Shown: positions 1 through 8,827, counted from the stretch's first letter. The stretch is DNA of 64,000 bases from a gamma proteobacterium symbiont of Ctena orbiculata (GCA_003058495.1 QBVC01000021.1:117837-181836), one strand, 5' to 3'. Numbers and translations: made by a program. The notes: generated by a model not told the origin, from the sequence alone.

Positions 1-15
1 TGAGGATGAAGCGTG

Positions 16-1293
16 ATGAAATTAGAGTCTTTGGCGTTGCATGCCGGCTACGAATCAGACCCCACCACCAAGGCGGCCGCGGTACCGATCTATCAGACCA
101 CCTCCTACACGTTTGACGATACCCAGCACGGCGCGGACCTGTTCGATCTCAAGGTGGTCGGCAACATCTATACCCGTATCATGAATCCGACCACCGCGGT
201 ATTGGAGCAGCGCCTCACCGAGATGGAGGGTGGCATAGGCTCGCTGGCGGTCTCCTCCGGCATGGCCGCCATCACCTACGCCATCCAGTGCATCGCCATG
301 AGCGGTGACAATATCGTCAGCACCAGCCAGCTCTACGGCGGCACCTACAATCTCTTCGCCCATACCTTTCCGCGCCAGGGGATCGAGGTGCGCATGGCCT
401 CCTTCGACGACTATGAGAAGCTGGAGGGCCTGATCGACGCCGGCACCAAGGCGCTGTTCTGCGAGTCCATCGGCAACCCCGCCGGCAATGTGGTGGACCT
501 GGAGCGGTTGGCCGAGATCGCCCATCGCCATGGCCTGCCCCTGATCGTCGACAATACGGTGGCGACCCCCTATCTCTGCCGCGCCTTCGACCATGGCGCC
601 GACATCATCGTCCACTCCCTGACCAAGTACATCGGCGGCCACGGCACCTCCATCGGCGGCATCATCATCGACTCGGGCAGGTTCGACTGGGTGGCCAACA
701 AGGAGCGCTTCCCCATGCTCAACGAGCCCGATCCCTCCTACCACGGTGTGGTCTACACCGAGGCCCTGGGCCCGGCGGCCTACATCGCCCGCTGCCGGGT
801 GGTGCCCCTGCGCAATACCGGCTCCGCGATCTCGCCCCACAACGCCTTTCTCATCATGCAGGGGCTGGAGACCCTCGGCCTGCGCATGGAGCGCCACTGC
901 GAGAACAGCATCAAGGTGGCGGAGTACCTGAAACAGCATCCCCAGGTGAAGTGGGTCAACTACGCGGCCCTGCCGGAGAGCCCCCACTTCGAACGCTGCC
1001 GGAAGATCACCAAGGGTCAGGCCTCGGGCATTCTCAGCTTCGGTATCGAGGGAGGCATCGAGGCGGGTGCCCGCTTCATCGACGCTTTGCAGATGATCCT
1101 GCGCCTGGTCAACATCGGCGACGCCAAGTCCCTCGCCTGCCACCCCGCCTCCACCACCCATCGCCAACTCAACGAGGAGGAACTTGCAACAGCGGGTGTC
1201 AGCGCCGACATGGTGCGCCTCTCCATCGGCATCGAGCATGTTGACGACATCATCGCCGACATCAGCCAGGCGCTGGAGGCGGCGAAGGGGTGA
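16..1293 (+). CDS. metY: O-acetylhomoserine sulfhydrylase (MetY-type)
   Basis: Pyridoxal-phosphate enzyme of the Cys/Met metabolism family. It is expected to make homocysteine from O-acetylhomoserine and sulfide in the cytoplasm, the direct sulfhydrylation route to methionine. The 425-residue protein shows the family opening with SLALHAG, the SSGMAAI phosphate-binding turn near residue 78 and the PLP lysine in SLTKYIGGHG (Lys204). The long MetY-type insertion after this lysine (roughly residues 217-245) separates it from shorter cystathionine synthases and lyases. An upstream in-frame GTG at position 13 exists, but ATG 16 lies 8 bases after GAGGAT and is preferred. A TGA at positions 1-3 may end an upstream gene. 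A decayed copy of its 3' end lies at about 7187-7454. O-succinylhomoserine as the substrate cannot be excluded. Confidence 0.93.
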   Translation: MKLESLALHAGYESDPTTKAAAVPIYQTTSYTFDDTQHGADLFDLKVVGNIYTRIMNPTTAVLEQRLTEMEGGIGSLAVSSGMAAITYAIQCIAMSGDNIVSTSQLYGGTYNLFAHTFPRQGIEVRMASFDDYEKLEGLIDAGTKALFCESIGNPAGNVVDLERLAEIAHRHGLPLIVDNTVATPYLCRAFDHGADIIVHSLTKYIGGHGTSIGGIIIDSGRFDWVANKERFPMLNEPDPSYHGVVYTEALGPAAYIARCRVVPLRNTGSAISPHNAFLIMQGLETLGLRMERHCENSIKVAEYLKQHPQVKWVNYAALPESPHFERCRKITKGQASGILSFGIEGGIEAGARFIDALQMILRLVNIGDAKSLACHPASTTHRQLNEEELATAGVSADMVRLSIGIEHVDDIIADISQALEAAKG

Positions 1294-1513
1294 GGGGATA
1301 GCCGGGGAAAGGAGCGGGCATGTTGATGTTGCCGGCGGGATGAGCGTTGTTCTGAGAATGGCAGGGATGCCTGGAAAAAGGGCATTTATCCAACCTATAC
1401 TAAATGTATGGTTATTTCCGCCATTTGCTGGCAGGGCCGCGGGCGTTGGCGGTTTTGCAGAAGGTTAAGATTCATCCTTGGCTGGAGTGTGATTCTGTTG
1501 TAGGGACGGGGGC

Positions 1514-3145
1514 ATGAATGATGCCATGAGATCCGGCGAACAGGGCAGATTGAGTACGGTGACCATAGTTGCGGCTGTGGTGCTGATTCTGTTGTGGATC
1601 CAGGTCGCCTACAATTACGTTTCCAAGGAGCGGCAGTCCCGCATCGATCACTATGTGAGATCGGAATCGCTCCGCATCAACAACCAGGCGGACATTCTCA
1701 GTATCAATTTCGGCAGGAATCTGGGATATCTTGCCGGTATCCCATTCGTGGTCGCCAACAACCCGCTGATCAACAACACGATGAAACGGATGTTCAATAC
1801 CGCTCCGGAGGAGCAGGACACTGCGGCCCTGAAAAACCGATGGATCAACGACCCCCAGCTTGCCGACCTGAATCGCTACCTGCATTTGATGGCCCGGCAT
1901 CTCGATGTCGATCTGCTGTGGGTCATGAATAATCAGGGCTATTGCGTCCTGTCCAACAATACGGGACAGGGCAGTCCCATCGGTTCCCGCTATTCCGATC
2001 GGCACTATTTCCTCATGGCTGAAAAGCAGCGCTATGGACGGCAGTTTGCCGTGGGTCGTACCACGCATCTACCCGGTCTCTACTACTCATCCGATATCCG
2101 GGATGACGAGGGAAAATTTCTCGGGGTGGCGGCAGTAAAACGAAATATCAGCAAACTCACGCATCTGATCGATAACGGTTTGACCTTGATCACGGATGAA
2201 TTGGGAGTGGTTATCCTGTCGACCGATCCAGCGCTGCTGATGAAATCCTTGCCGGACGGCAGGATCGACGAGCAGTCGGAAGATGCCCGTCGTCGGCGCT
2301 ATCGTCAGGAGTCCTTTGCCAAACTGGAGCTGCACCGCAGGCCGGGTGAAGCAGGGGAGGAACTGTTTCTGTTGGGTAACGACACCGTGCCCATGCTGAT
2401 GGCTAAGCGGCACAGGCCAAGCGACGACATCATCATCCATGTCTTCGGCAGGCTCTACAATATCGGACAGATCGAGAGCGACGGACGCTGGATGTTTATT
2501 GTGTTGAGCGCTACGGGCTCCCTGTCGATCCTGTTGTTGCTGGGGGTGGTGCTGTTTGTCGCTCGCAACAGGCAGCAGAACAGTGTATTGCAGGAGATGA
2601 ATAGATTGCTGCAGCAACAGGCCTATACCGATCAGTTGACCGGTTGTTTTAATCGCAGGCGTTGGTTGGAACTGGGTACCCTGGGCGTGGAAAGGGTGGG
2701 CCGTTATGGAAACCCGCTGAGTCTTTTGATGCTCGACCTGGATCATTTCAAGGCGGTGAATGATCGCTTTGGCCATTCGGCGGGTGACGAAGTTTTGCGT
2801 CGTTTCGCCCATATGCTGCAACAGATGGTACGCAAGTTCGATGTCGTCGGCCGGCTGGGCGGCGAGGAGTTCTCCATCTTGTTACCGCAGACACCACTGG
2901 ATAGGGCGCTGGTACTGGCGGAAAGGATTCGCGCCTCGATGCAGATGATGAAGTTCCGGTTTTCCGGGCAGGAAGTGACGGTAACCGTCAGCGTCGGCGT
3001 ATCTGAGTACAAGTCGAAACAGCCCCTCAAGGATTTTCTCCAGCAGGCCGACGACGCGCTCTACGAGGCCAAGCGCAAGGGTCGAAATCAGGTTTGCACT
3101 GCGCAAGGGGAGAGGCACAGGGTCACTGCCAAAACTCCCCGATGA
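1514..3145 (+). CDS. Membrane diguanylate cyclase with extracytoplasmic Cache-like sensor
   Basis: Predicted to make cyclic di-GMP from two GTP in response to a periplasmic signal. The 543-residue protein has a first membrane helix at about 15-35, a roughly 290-residue periplasmic region resembling a PDC/Cache sensor (YSDRHYF and AVGRTT motifs), a second helix at about 326-350, a short linker and a C-terminal GGDEF domain. The domain is intact: LTGCFNRR near 375, GGEEF at 449-453 and an RxxD inhibitory site (RKFD) five residues before it, so product feedback is likely. It lies about 220 bp after metY and is probably transcribed alone. Its 3' end overlaps the convergent Sel1-repeat gene by 23 bp. 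The ligand is unknown. Confidence 0.9.
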   Translation: MNDAMRSGEQGRLSTVTIVAAVVLILLWIQVAYNYVSKERQSRIDHYVRSESLRINNQADILSINFGRNLGYLAGIPFVVANNPLINNTMKRMFNTAPEEQDTAALKNRWINDPQLADLNRYLHLMARHLDVDLLWVMNNQGYCVLSNNTGQGSPIGSRYSDRHYFLMAEKQRYGRQFAVGRTTHLPGLYYSSDIRDDEGKFLGVAAVKRNISKLTHLIDNGLTLITDELGVVILSTDPALLMKSLPDGRIDEQSEDARRRRYRQESFAKLELHRRPGEAGEELFLLGNDTVPMLMAKRHRPSDDIIIHVFGRLYNIGQIESDGRWMFIVLSATGSLSILLLLGVVLFVARNRQQNSVLQEMNRLLQQQAYTDQLTGCFNRRRWLELGTLGVERVGRYGNPLSLLMLDLDHFKAVNDRFGHSAGDEVLRRFAHMLQQMVRKFDVVGRLGGEEFSILLPQTPLDRALVLAERIRASMQMMKFRFSGQEVTVTVSVGVSEYKSKQPLKDFLQQADDALYEAKRKGRNQVCTAQGERHRVTAKTPR

Positions 3146-4217
3146 ACTGGGAGACCTGCTGGTCGACCTGGGAAATCGTCTCTGCCTCCAGCTGCTGTCT
3201 GGTCCTTTCCCACGCCTCGGTATATTGCGCCGCATCGGGCGCGGAGCCCCGTTGCGCCGCCTCGCTGCTCAGCGCGGACCAGACCAGCGCGGTGAAGATA
3301 TCCGGTTCGATATCCTCGCCATCGGAATAGATCCGCGCGAGCCTGCTGCAGGCGCCGGGTGAACCGCCCCTGGCGCAGAGGGTATACCAGTAGATTGCGA
3401 CGTCAGGATCTTTCTCTACCTGGGTGCCTTGCCGGTGGATCTCGGCGAGGCGAAACATCGCGGTCATGAATCCCTGGCGGGCGGACTCCTCATACCAGCC
3501 AATCGCCTTTTCCGGCTGCTGCGGACAGTCGTGGCCATTGAAGAGAATCTCCCCGAGGCGAAACTGCGCCTCGGCGTGCTTGTTTTGCGCCGCCCGCCGG
3601 TACCAGAGGCTGGCTTCGTTCCACTCCTGGTCGGTGAGGAAGCCGGTCTCGAACTGCCAACCAAGATCGTATTGGGCCTGCGCGACGTCGCGCCCGGCCG
3701 CGGCACGCAGCCAGAACAACGCGCGTTTGGCGTTGAATCCCGCGCCGAGATGGTTGGCATAGAGCGTGAACAGCTGGTACTGCGCGCTGGCATAACCGCT
3801 ATTTGCCGCCTGGGTGTACCAGTGGGTGGCCTTTGCAAGATCCTGTTCACCGGTTTTCCCGGAATGGTGCAGGTGGGCGAGATTGTACTGCGCCACGTCG
3901 AATCCCTCGTTCGCGGCCAGTTCGAACCAGTAGAGGGCCTGCATCATGTCCGGCTCGCCCCCCTTGCCCTCGGCCAGCATATGTCCCAGACTGTTCTGCG
4001 CCGCCAGATCACCGGCCTGCGCCGCCGGCAGATAGTATTGGCGGGCAATTTCGTCGTTCCTGTCGACGCCCTGGCCATGGGCATACATGTTTCCAAGGAT
4101 TGTCTGGGCCAAGGGGACATTTTCTGCGGCCAGGGGCTGGAGCCTCTCCAGCGCCATGCCGAACTCACCGGCCTGGTATAGCCTTAATGCCTCTTTCATC
4201 GCCTGGTCGTCAGCCAT
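3123..4217 (-). CDS. Sel1-repeat (TPR-like) protein
   Basis: A 364-residue protein made almost wholly of Sel1-like repeats, about 36 residues each, with the A..G...AQY.LG spacing (for example AQAGDLAAQNSLGHML and AARGGSPGACSRLARIY). I count about eight units. Such solenoids act as scaffolds for protein-protein contacts; no catalytic domain is visible. There is no signal peptide, so a cytoplasmic location is likely. It follows the TIR-WD40 gene by 15 bp on the same strand and is almost certainly co-transcribed, suggesting a partner or adaptor for that protein. The 3' end runs 23 bp into the convergent diguanylate cyclase gene. The precise role is unknown. Confidence 0.85.
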   Translation of the reverse strand: MADDQAMKEALRLYQAGEFGMALERLQPLAAENVPLAQTILGNMYAHGQGVDRNDEIARQYYLPAAQAGDLAAQNSLGHMLAEGKGGEPDMMQALYWFELAANEGFDVAQYNLAHLHHSGKTGEQDLAKATHWYTQAANSGYASAQYQLFTLYANHLGAGFNAKRALFWLRAAAGRDVAQAQYDLGWQFETGFLTDQEWNEASLWYRRAAQNKHAEAQFRLGEILFNGHDCPQQPEKAIGWYEESARQGFMTAMFRLAEIHRQGTQVEKDPDVAIYWYTLCARGGSPGACSRLARIYSDGEDIEPDIFTALVWSALSSEAAQRGSAPDAAQYTEAWERTRQQLEAETISQVDQQVSQFIGEFWQ

Positions 4218-4232
4218 TCAGCTACCCCCTGG

Positions 4233-7043
4233 TCAGCGCGAACGGGTCGCCCGGTAGGGTTCCTGACCGAGATACTGTTGCCACTCTTCGGGCGTCAGGT
4301 CGCGGTTCAAGCGGGCACAGGCCTCAGCGACCAGATCGGCGGGTTGCCATAGCCAGACCCGGCAACAGCGGTCACTGCGTCCGCCGGCCGAAGCCACATA
4401 GCGGCCCTCCCCATGACTGAAACTGACCCTACCGACATCGGCGTCATGGCTGAACTGGCAGATCTGCTCACCGCTGCTCAAATCCCAGATGCGTGCGTTG
4501 AAGTCGGAACTGGAGGTGGCCAGGTAGGCATCGCCCGGATCGAACGACGCATCCGTGATTGCGGATTCCTGGGTGATGGTTGTGAGCGGCTGCCGCAGCC
4601 CCAGGTCCCAGATGGTGATGACCGATTTATCGCCTTGACCGAGTACCGCCAGGCGGTTACCCGAATCGCTGATGATCAACCGCCTGATCTTCTTCTCGAG
4701 GGGGATTTCAGTGAAATCCTCCGCTTGATTCCAACGCCAGACGAAGAGGCTGAAAGCCTCGGTGGCGGCGACAATGCTGCTTGTGGCATTGTTGATCAGC
4801 AACGACACGATTTTTTGCCCAAAGGGCGGTGAGCGGAACCGCTCTTCGGCGTTGCTGAAATCGGCAATCGCTATGACCGAACCATCGACCAGGCTGGCGC
4901 TGTATTGCCAGTCCTCGCTGACGGCGAGCGGTCTGTCCTGGTACCCCCTGGTCTCCAGCCCCGTGAACTCGGCCGACGGGATATCGAGGATCAGTTGACG
5001 ATCGATCAGCAGTTGGGTGGAGTCGGGACTGATCATGATCTCCCTGCGCTGCGCCAGGCTGGCACCAGGACCGATATCCCGGCGCAGGACTTCGGCGTTT
5101 TCTGCGATATCCAGCAGCCGGCAGGTTCGGTCTTGACTGATGGTGGCAACGAAGCGGTTGTCACGGCTGAAACAGAGGTCGTGCACGGCATCGTCGTGGC
5201 GCAGTTCCGCTGCCTGACGGTGGCCGGTGATCTCCCAGGTGCTGAAGCCCCGCTCCGTCATCGCGCTTATGTAGCGTTCGTTGCGGTGGAAGTGCAATCG
5301 AGACAGCCTCCCTTGTTCCGCCTCCAGCAGGCGCATAACCTCCCGCCCCCTTGCGGATTCCCACACCCGCGCGGTTTCGTCACGGCTGGTTGTCGCCAGG
5401 TATCTGCCGCTATGGCTGAGGGTGACGCTGTTGATACTGTTGTTGTGTCGGACCACGGATTCGCGCCGGCTGCTGGCGCGGCCGCGGAGATGCTTCCTTA
5501 TCGGTGTCGCCTGGGGGGTGAACTCCCAGTAGTGACCGACCCACCAGGTGCTGGGAAGATAGTAGACCTGCGCATCCCACTCCGGGCTGGCCAGGGCGAA
5601 ATATTCGGAATTGCCGCTGAACCCGGCATTCCAGTGGCGTTCCTCGAAAATGATCTGTTGCCGGCTTGCCACGTCGTACAAGGTCGCCGTGTAGTTCGAG
5701 GGGTTCACCTGGTAGAGATACCTGCCGTCGGGACTGTAGGCGAAGTTGGCCCCTCCCGTCATGTCCAGCTTGAGCGCTGAAACCGGATCGCCCGGCGAGG
5801 TGAAGATCTCTGCCTGCTCCCGGTTCCATGTGATGACCTCCCTGGCATCGCGGGCGATTGCCACTGCGCTCATGGACGACTGGTTGCGGTACTGCGCGAC
5901 AGGCTCCCAGTTGTCCGTATCCCACAGGCGGCTCAAGTTGTCCTTGCCGAGGGTCACCAGAAATCCACCGTCATCACTGATTGCGGCATCGATGCTATCC
6001 GCCGGATCGAGGTCGACCAGCTGCTCACCGCTGTGATAATCCATCACCCGGATGCTGTCGCCCAGCAGGATGAGGTGATCGTGGGATGGGCTGAACATCA
6101 GCTTGCGGCAGGCGGGAGGCGTGAACCCGGAAAGCATCTCCCCCGAGAGGGTGTCCCAAACCTCGACCTCACCATTGTCGAAAATTGCCGCGACCTGTTG
6201 CCCGCTTGCGCTGAAGGCAGTCTCGCGTATGGAGCGCCCGTCCGGCAGATCTATGTCGATGACCTTTCGCGACAACAGGAACAGCGCCTTGCGAATCGCC
6301 TGGTCACCTTCCAGGGTCGGTAAACGACGCATCGACTCGACCGCCAACAGACCGGCGCTGTCCAACAGAATCCCCTGTTGGTCGAGCATCACCTGGGACT
6401 GGGCGGCAAGTTGCCGTGCCAGCGCCTTGGCATAGAGTTGCTGTACCTTTTCTGCCTCCTGCAGATGAAACGCCTCGCTTTCAGTGATATAGCGCAGTTG
6501 GAGTTGGGTGGCCCCCGGATCCATCGCGGAACCCTTTTCGATCCAGCGGCGGGCCGGTTCCAACTCCTCCCGCGCCAGAAAACCCCAGGCCTCGGGATCG
6601 GCATGCCAGTTTTCCGCCCGCCGCAGGTAGTCCGATCCCTGCTTGTGCCATTCGCGCTCCTGGCGAATGACCTTCAGGGTATCGTTCAGGGCCTGGTCAC
6701 GGGCCGAGCCGTCGAATACCAAAGTTTGCCACTTCGACAGCTGCTGCGGTATCGCGGCTTGATCGGTGAAACGATACTGGAGCGGGATCAGCCGTTTGTT
6801 GTGTTCAGCGGCAAACTCCAGCTCCATGCGGCAATATTCGGAGTCGACCGACTCGGGGCTGATGATGAACAGCAGGTTGTCGGCGTCGATGATGGCGTTT
6901 CTGAGTTCATCGCGCCAGATGACCGCGGGCGGCAGGTCCTTGGTATCGCGAAAATAGCTGACCTGTTGCTGATCGAGGAATGCAATCAGGCTGTCGACGA
7001 AGTCCGTATCTTTTCTTGAATAGGAAATAAATACATCAGTCAT
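4233..7043 (-). CDS. TIR domain-WD40 repeat protein
   Basis: A 936-residue protein with an N-terminal TIR domain (about 1-130), an alpha-helical linker (about 135-270) and a long C-terminal WD40 beta-propeller region (about 275-920, enough repeats for two propellers; a typical unit is SGRYLATTSRDETARVWE). TIR box 1 is VFISYSRKD. Box 2 (FRDTKDLPPAVIW) is followed by SEYCRMEL with a glutamate at 74, the place of the catalytic Glu in NAD-cleaving TIR domains. I see no Walker A motif between TIR and WD40, unlike STAND-type TIR-NTPase-WD40 proteins. NADase activity and a role in defence or cell suicide are inferences from the family. GAGAGGG precedes the ATG. A perfect FNR-type palindrome lies about 85 bp upstream, and a Sel1-repeat gene follows after 15 bp. 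Confidence 0.88.
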   Translation of the reverse strand: MTDVFISYSRKDTDFVDSLIAFLDQQQVSYFRDTKDLPPAVIWRDELRNAIIDADNLLFIISPESVDSEYCRMELEFAAEHNKRLIPLQYRFTDQAAIPQQLSKWQTLVFDGSARDQALNDTLKVIRQEREWHKQGSDYLRRAENWHADPEAWGFLAREELEPARRWIEKGSAMDPGATQLQLRYITESEAFHLQEAEKVQQLYAKALARQLAAQSQVMLDQQGILLDSAGLLAVESMRRLPTLEGDQAIRKALFLLSRKVIDIDLPDGRSIRETAFSASGQQVAAIFDNGEVEVWDTLSGEMLSGFTPPACRKLMFSPSHDHLILLGDSIRVMDYHSGEQLVDLDPADSIDAAISDDGGFLVTLGKDNLSRLWDTDNWEPVAQYRNQSSMSAVAIARDAREVITWNREQAEIFTSPGDPVSALKLDMTGGANFAYSPDGRYLYQVNPSNYTATLYDVASRQQIIFEERHWNAGFSGNSEYFALASPEWDAQVYYLPSTWWVGHYWEFTPQATPIRKHLRGRASSRRESVVRHNNSINSVTLSHSGRYLATTSRDETARVWESARGREVMRLLEAEQGRLSRLHFHRNERYISAMTERGFSTWEITGHRQAAELRHDDAVHDLCFSRDNRFVATISQDRTCRLLDIAENAEVLRRDIGPGASLAQRREIMISPDSTQLLIDRQLILDIPSAEFTGLETRGYQDRPLAVSEDWQYSASLVDGSVIAIADFSNAEERFRSPPFGQKIVSLLINNATSSIVAATEAFSLFVWRWNQAEDFTEIPLEKKIRRLIISDSGNRLAVLGQGDKSVITIWDLGLRQPLTTITQESAITDASFDPGDAYLATSSSDFNARIWDLSSGEQICQFSHDADVGRVSFSHGEGRYVASAGGRSDRCCRVWLWQPADLVAEACARLNRDLTPEEWQQYLGQEPYRATRSR

Positions 7044-7123
7044 TGAAATCCCTCTCTGCCGGTTATGCTACGATTTCACGAATGACCGTCTATATCTTGA
7101 GTGCTGTATTTATTCGGGATTGT

Positions 7124-7137
7124 TTGATTATTATCAA
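7124..7137. promoter_or_regulatory. FNR/ANR-type binding palindrome
   Basis: TTGAT-TATT-ATCAA is a perfect match to the FNR/ANR consensus TTGAT-N4-ATCAA and is extended by one more base pair (T/A) on each side. It lies about 86 bp upstream of the TIR-WD40 start and about 60 bp before the decayed metY segment. Candidate -10 elements exist on the minus strand (TATAGA at 7094-7089, which would place the box near -48) and less well on the plus strand. Neither gives the classic -41.5 spacing, so which promoter it serves, and whether it activates or represses, is undecided. Confidence 0.6.
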
Positions 7138-7186
7138 ATATAGCCAGTCAACGGTACAAATCAAAATTGGATAACCGGTTCAAGGG

Positions 7187-7454
7187 GTTGTCGATGCAAT
7201 CTGAGTTGGCGATGATCCTGCGCCTGGTCAGCATCGGTGACGCCAGGTCCCTGGCCTGCCACCCCGTCTACACCACCCACCGGCAGCGCAACGAGGAGAA
7301 GCAGACAACGGCGGAAGTCAGTGCCGACATAGTGCACCTCTCCAACGTCACTGAGCATGTGGATGACATCATTGCGGATATCAGCCGGACATTAGGGATG
7401 GCATTGGTTTATTTTAGAAAGATCGGCTTGTTTGTTGTCAACAGTCAGCGCTAG
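7187..7454 (+). pseudogene. Decayed 3' fragment of metY
   Basis: The reading frame encodes MILRLVSIGDARSLACHP, then THRQ, VSADIVHLS and EHVDDIIADIS. It matches the last 65 or so residues of the intact MetY at 16-1293, for which the counterparts are MILRLVNIGDAKSLACHP and EHVDDIIADIS. DNA similarity is clear from about 7187 to 7400 (matching about 1080-1287), roughly four bases in five by eye. All upstream parts, including the PLP lysine, are missing, and the C-terminus runs on into unrelated sequence before a stop at 7454. It cannot be a functional enzyme. It is best read as a remnant of a duplicated metY. Confidence 0.85.
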
Positions 7455-7517
7455 GTAAACCAGCAACAACCGCCATGTCTGGTCATGACTACTACAGTTA
7501 ATCGGATGCCAAGCATA

Positions 7518-8363
7518 TTAATTAACTCGTTGCAGTAGTGTACCAGGAGGTTGTTGCGGTAATGATATATGCGCCGTTGCTTTTCTAAGTACCTCCACAT
7601 GATCGATGTACACTTCACAGGTTGTGAAAGCTCCCTGGGTTGGATTTATGAAGGCATACAAATCAAACTTGCCTGCACCAGGGACTTGGGGTGTTGTCTC
7701 ATTTTTCTCTATGAAGACCAAGGAAGGGTCATGATATATTGCTGCTTTGCTACTCCAGCTCGCGGTAGTCCTCATTTCCGAATCTTCACTGAAATCTGCC
7801 GTCAATTGAAACCATTCGCCAGTGTATTTATGGTTGTATTGTCGGTGAACACTCTCCAGTACAGAGTTGATACTGGTGAGTTGTCCATCTGTTGGTTGTC
7901 CATCATGCAAGCTGCTTAATATGTGTGTTGTAATAAGATTGGATTCATAATCCTCTGCTGTGTTGTCTATGAGCAGATAGGTTTGCGCATGAATGTAATC
8001 GTGGCTGAATCCGCCAAGGGTGTTTGTCAAGCCTCGTGTCACCATGCCTGTCTGCATCGAGTCTGTAGACACCTCACCCTCGAAGTCACAGCCTTCAGAC
8101 AGATAGAAATAGGCTCTGACGCCCTTGATGATGTCATTTTCTTGAAGTCTGGAACGAACTACGCTGCTCACTGTGCCTGACGTTGTATTGCGAATCGTTA
8201 AATAGCCCGATGCTTCGATAAAATTCTGTGTGCCACTCGGAAATTCCCATTTCTCGGGATCAAGAAATGAGTCATTGAAGTCGTCATACAATTCCCACCC
8301 TGCGTTCACTTGCGGACTCAGGCTGCATGCCATGAGGCATGCTGTAATTTTTATACACTTCAT
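7518..8363 (-). CDS. Secreted protein of unknown function, possible jelly-roll fold
   Basis: About 281 residues with an N-terminal signal peptide (MKCIKITACLMACSLS, cleavage likely near VNA-GW), so exported. The mature start (WELYDDFNDSFLDPEKWEF) and the later alternating beta-rich sequence resemble concanavalin/LamG-like carbohydrate-binding jelly rolls (the D-F-n-x-x-LDpxkW type opening), but this is a fold guess. ATG 8363 is chosen over the in-frame GTG at 8372; GGGTGA is a modest ribosome site. The gene is visibly AT-richer than its neighbours and lies between the metY remnant and the TIR remnant, suggesting it was acquired or retained in a rearranged locus. No function can be assigned. 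Confidence 0.7.
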   Translation of the reverse strand: MKCIKITACLMACSLSPQVNAGWELYDDFNDSFLDPEKWEFPSGTQNFIEASGYLTIRNTTSGTVSSVVRSRLQENDIIKGVRAYFYLSEGCDFEGEVSTDSMQTGMVTRGLTNTLGGFSHDYIHAQTYLLIDNTAEDYESNLITTHILSSLHDGQPTDGQLTSINSVLESVHRQYNHKYTGEWFQLTADFSEDSEMRTTASWSSKAAIYHDPSLVFIEKNETTPQVPGAGKFDLYAFINPTQGAFTTCEVYIDHVEVLRKATAHISLPQQPPGTLLQRVN

Positions 8364-8372
8364 TATTATCAC

Positions 8373-8827
8373 CCATTTGTTTGCTATCAGTTACTGTTGA
8401 TGATAGAGCCCGTCCTGTTGGTGATTGATGTATTAATGAACTGTAAACGTGCGAGATATTCCCGTCTGACAGTAGCGGTTGCGGATTCCGATATGCGTAT
8501 AAGGGCATGAGAACACGGATAAATACCTTGATTCTGATGAATTTAATATTTACGTGTAGTCGATAAGGTATTTTTGCTGAATGGATCTAACGCTACAAAG
8601 TGATTCTGTTTTACGTTGTGAAGAGAGGCAGGTTGTCGGTGTCATTGAGGGTGTTTCTGAGTTCGTCGCGCCAGACGACCGCGGGCGACAGATTCTTGGT
8701 ATCGCGAAAAGTACTGACCTGTTGCTGATCGAGTAATGCAATCAGGCTGTCGATAAAGTCCTTTCGCGACCCCATGCTTGTTTGGCGTCGATGATTCTCT
8801 CCCCGAATTCAGCTCCAATCCCTTCGC
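8373..8827. other. AT-rich spacer between secreted-protein genes
   Basis: This 455-bp space contains the TIR-gene remnant at 8611-8775 and otherwise no gene I can support. The stretch 8376-8600 is noticeably AT-rich and probably carries the promoter for the minus-strand gene ending at 7518. I could not pick a convincing -35/-10 pair. Confidence 0.6.
8611..8775 (-). pseudogene. Decayed 5' fragment of the TIR gene
   Basis: Reading on the minus strand from an ATG at 8775 gives a 54-residue frame, MGSRKDFIDSLIALLDQQQV, followed by RDTK and AVVWRDELRN, ending at TAA 8613-8611. It matches residues about 9-65 of the intact TIR-WD40 protein (SRKDTDFVDSLIAFLDQQQV, then RDTK and AVIWRDELRN), with two residues deleted after SRKD. 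Box 1, the catalytic-Glu region and all WD40 repeats are absent. It is a pseudogene fragment, though a tiny peptide could still be made. It lies about 1.2 kb to the right of the metY remnant, in the same relative order and orientation as the intact pair. Confidence 0.85.
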
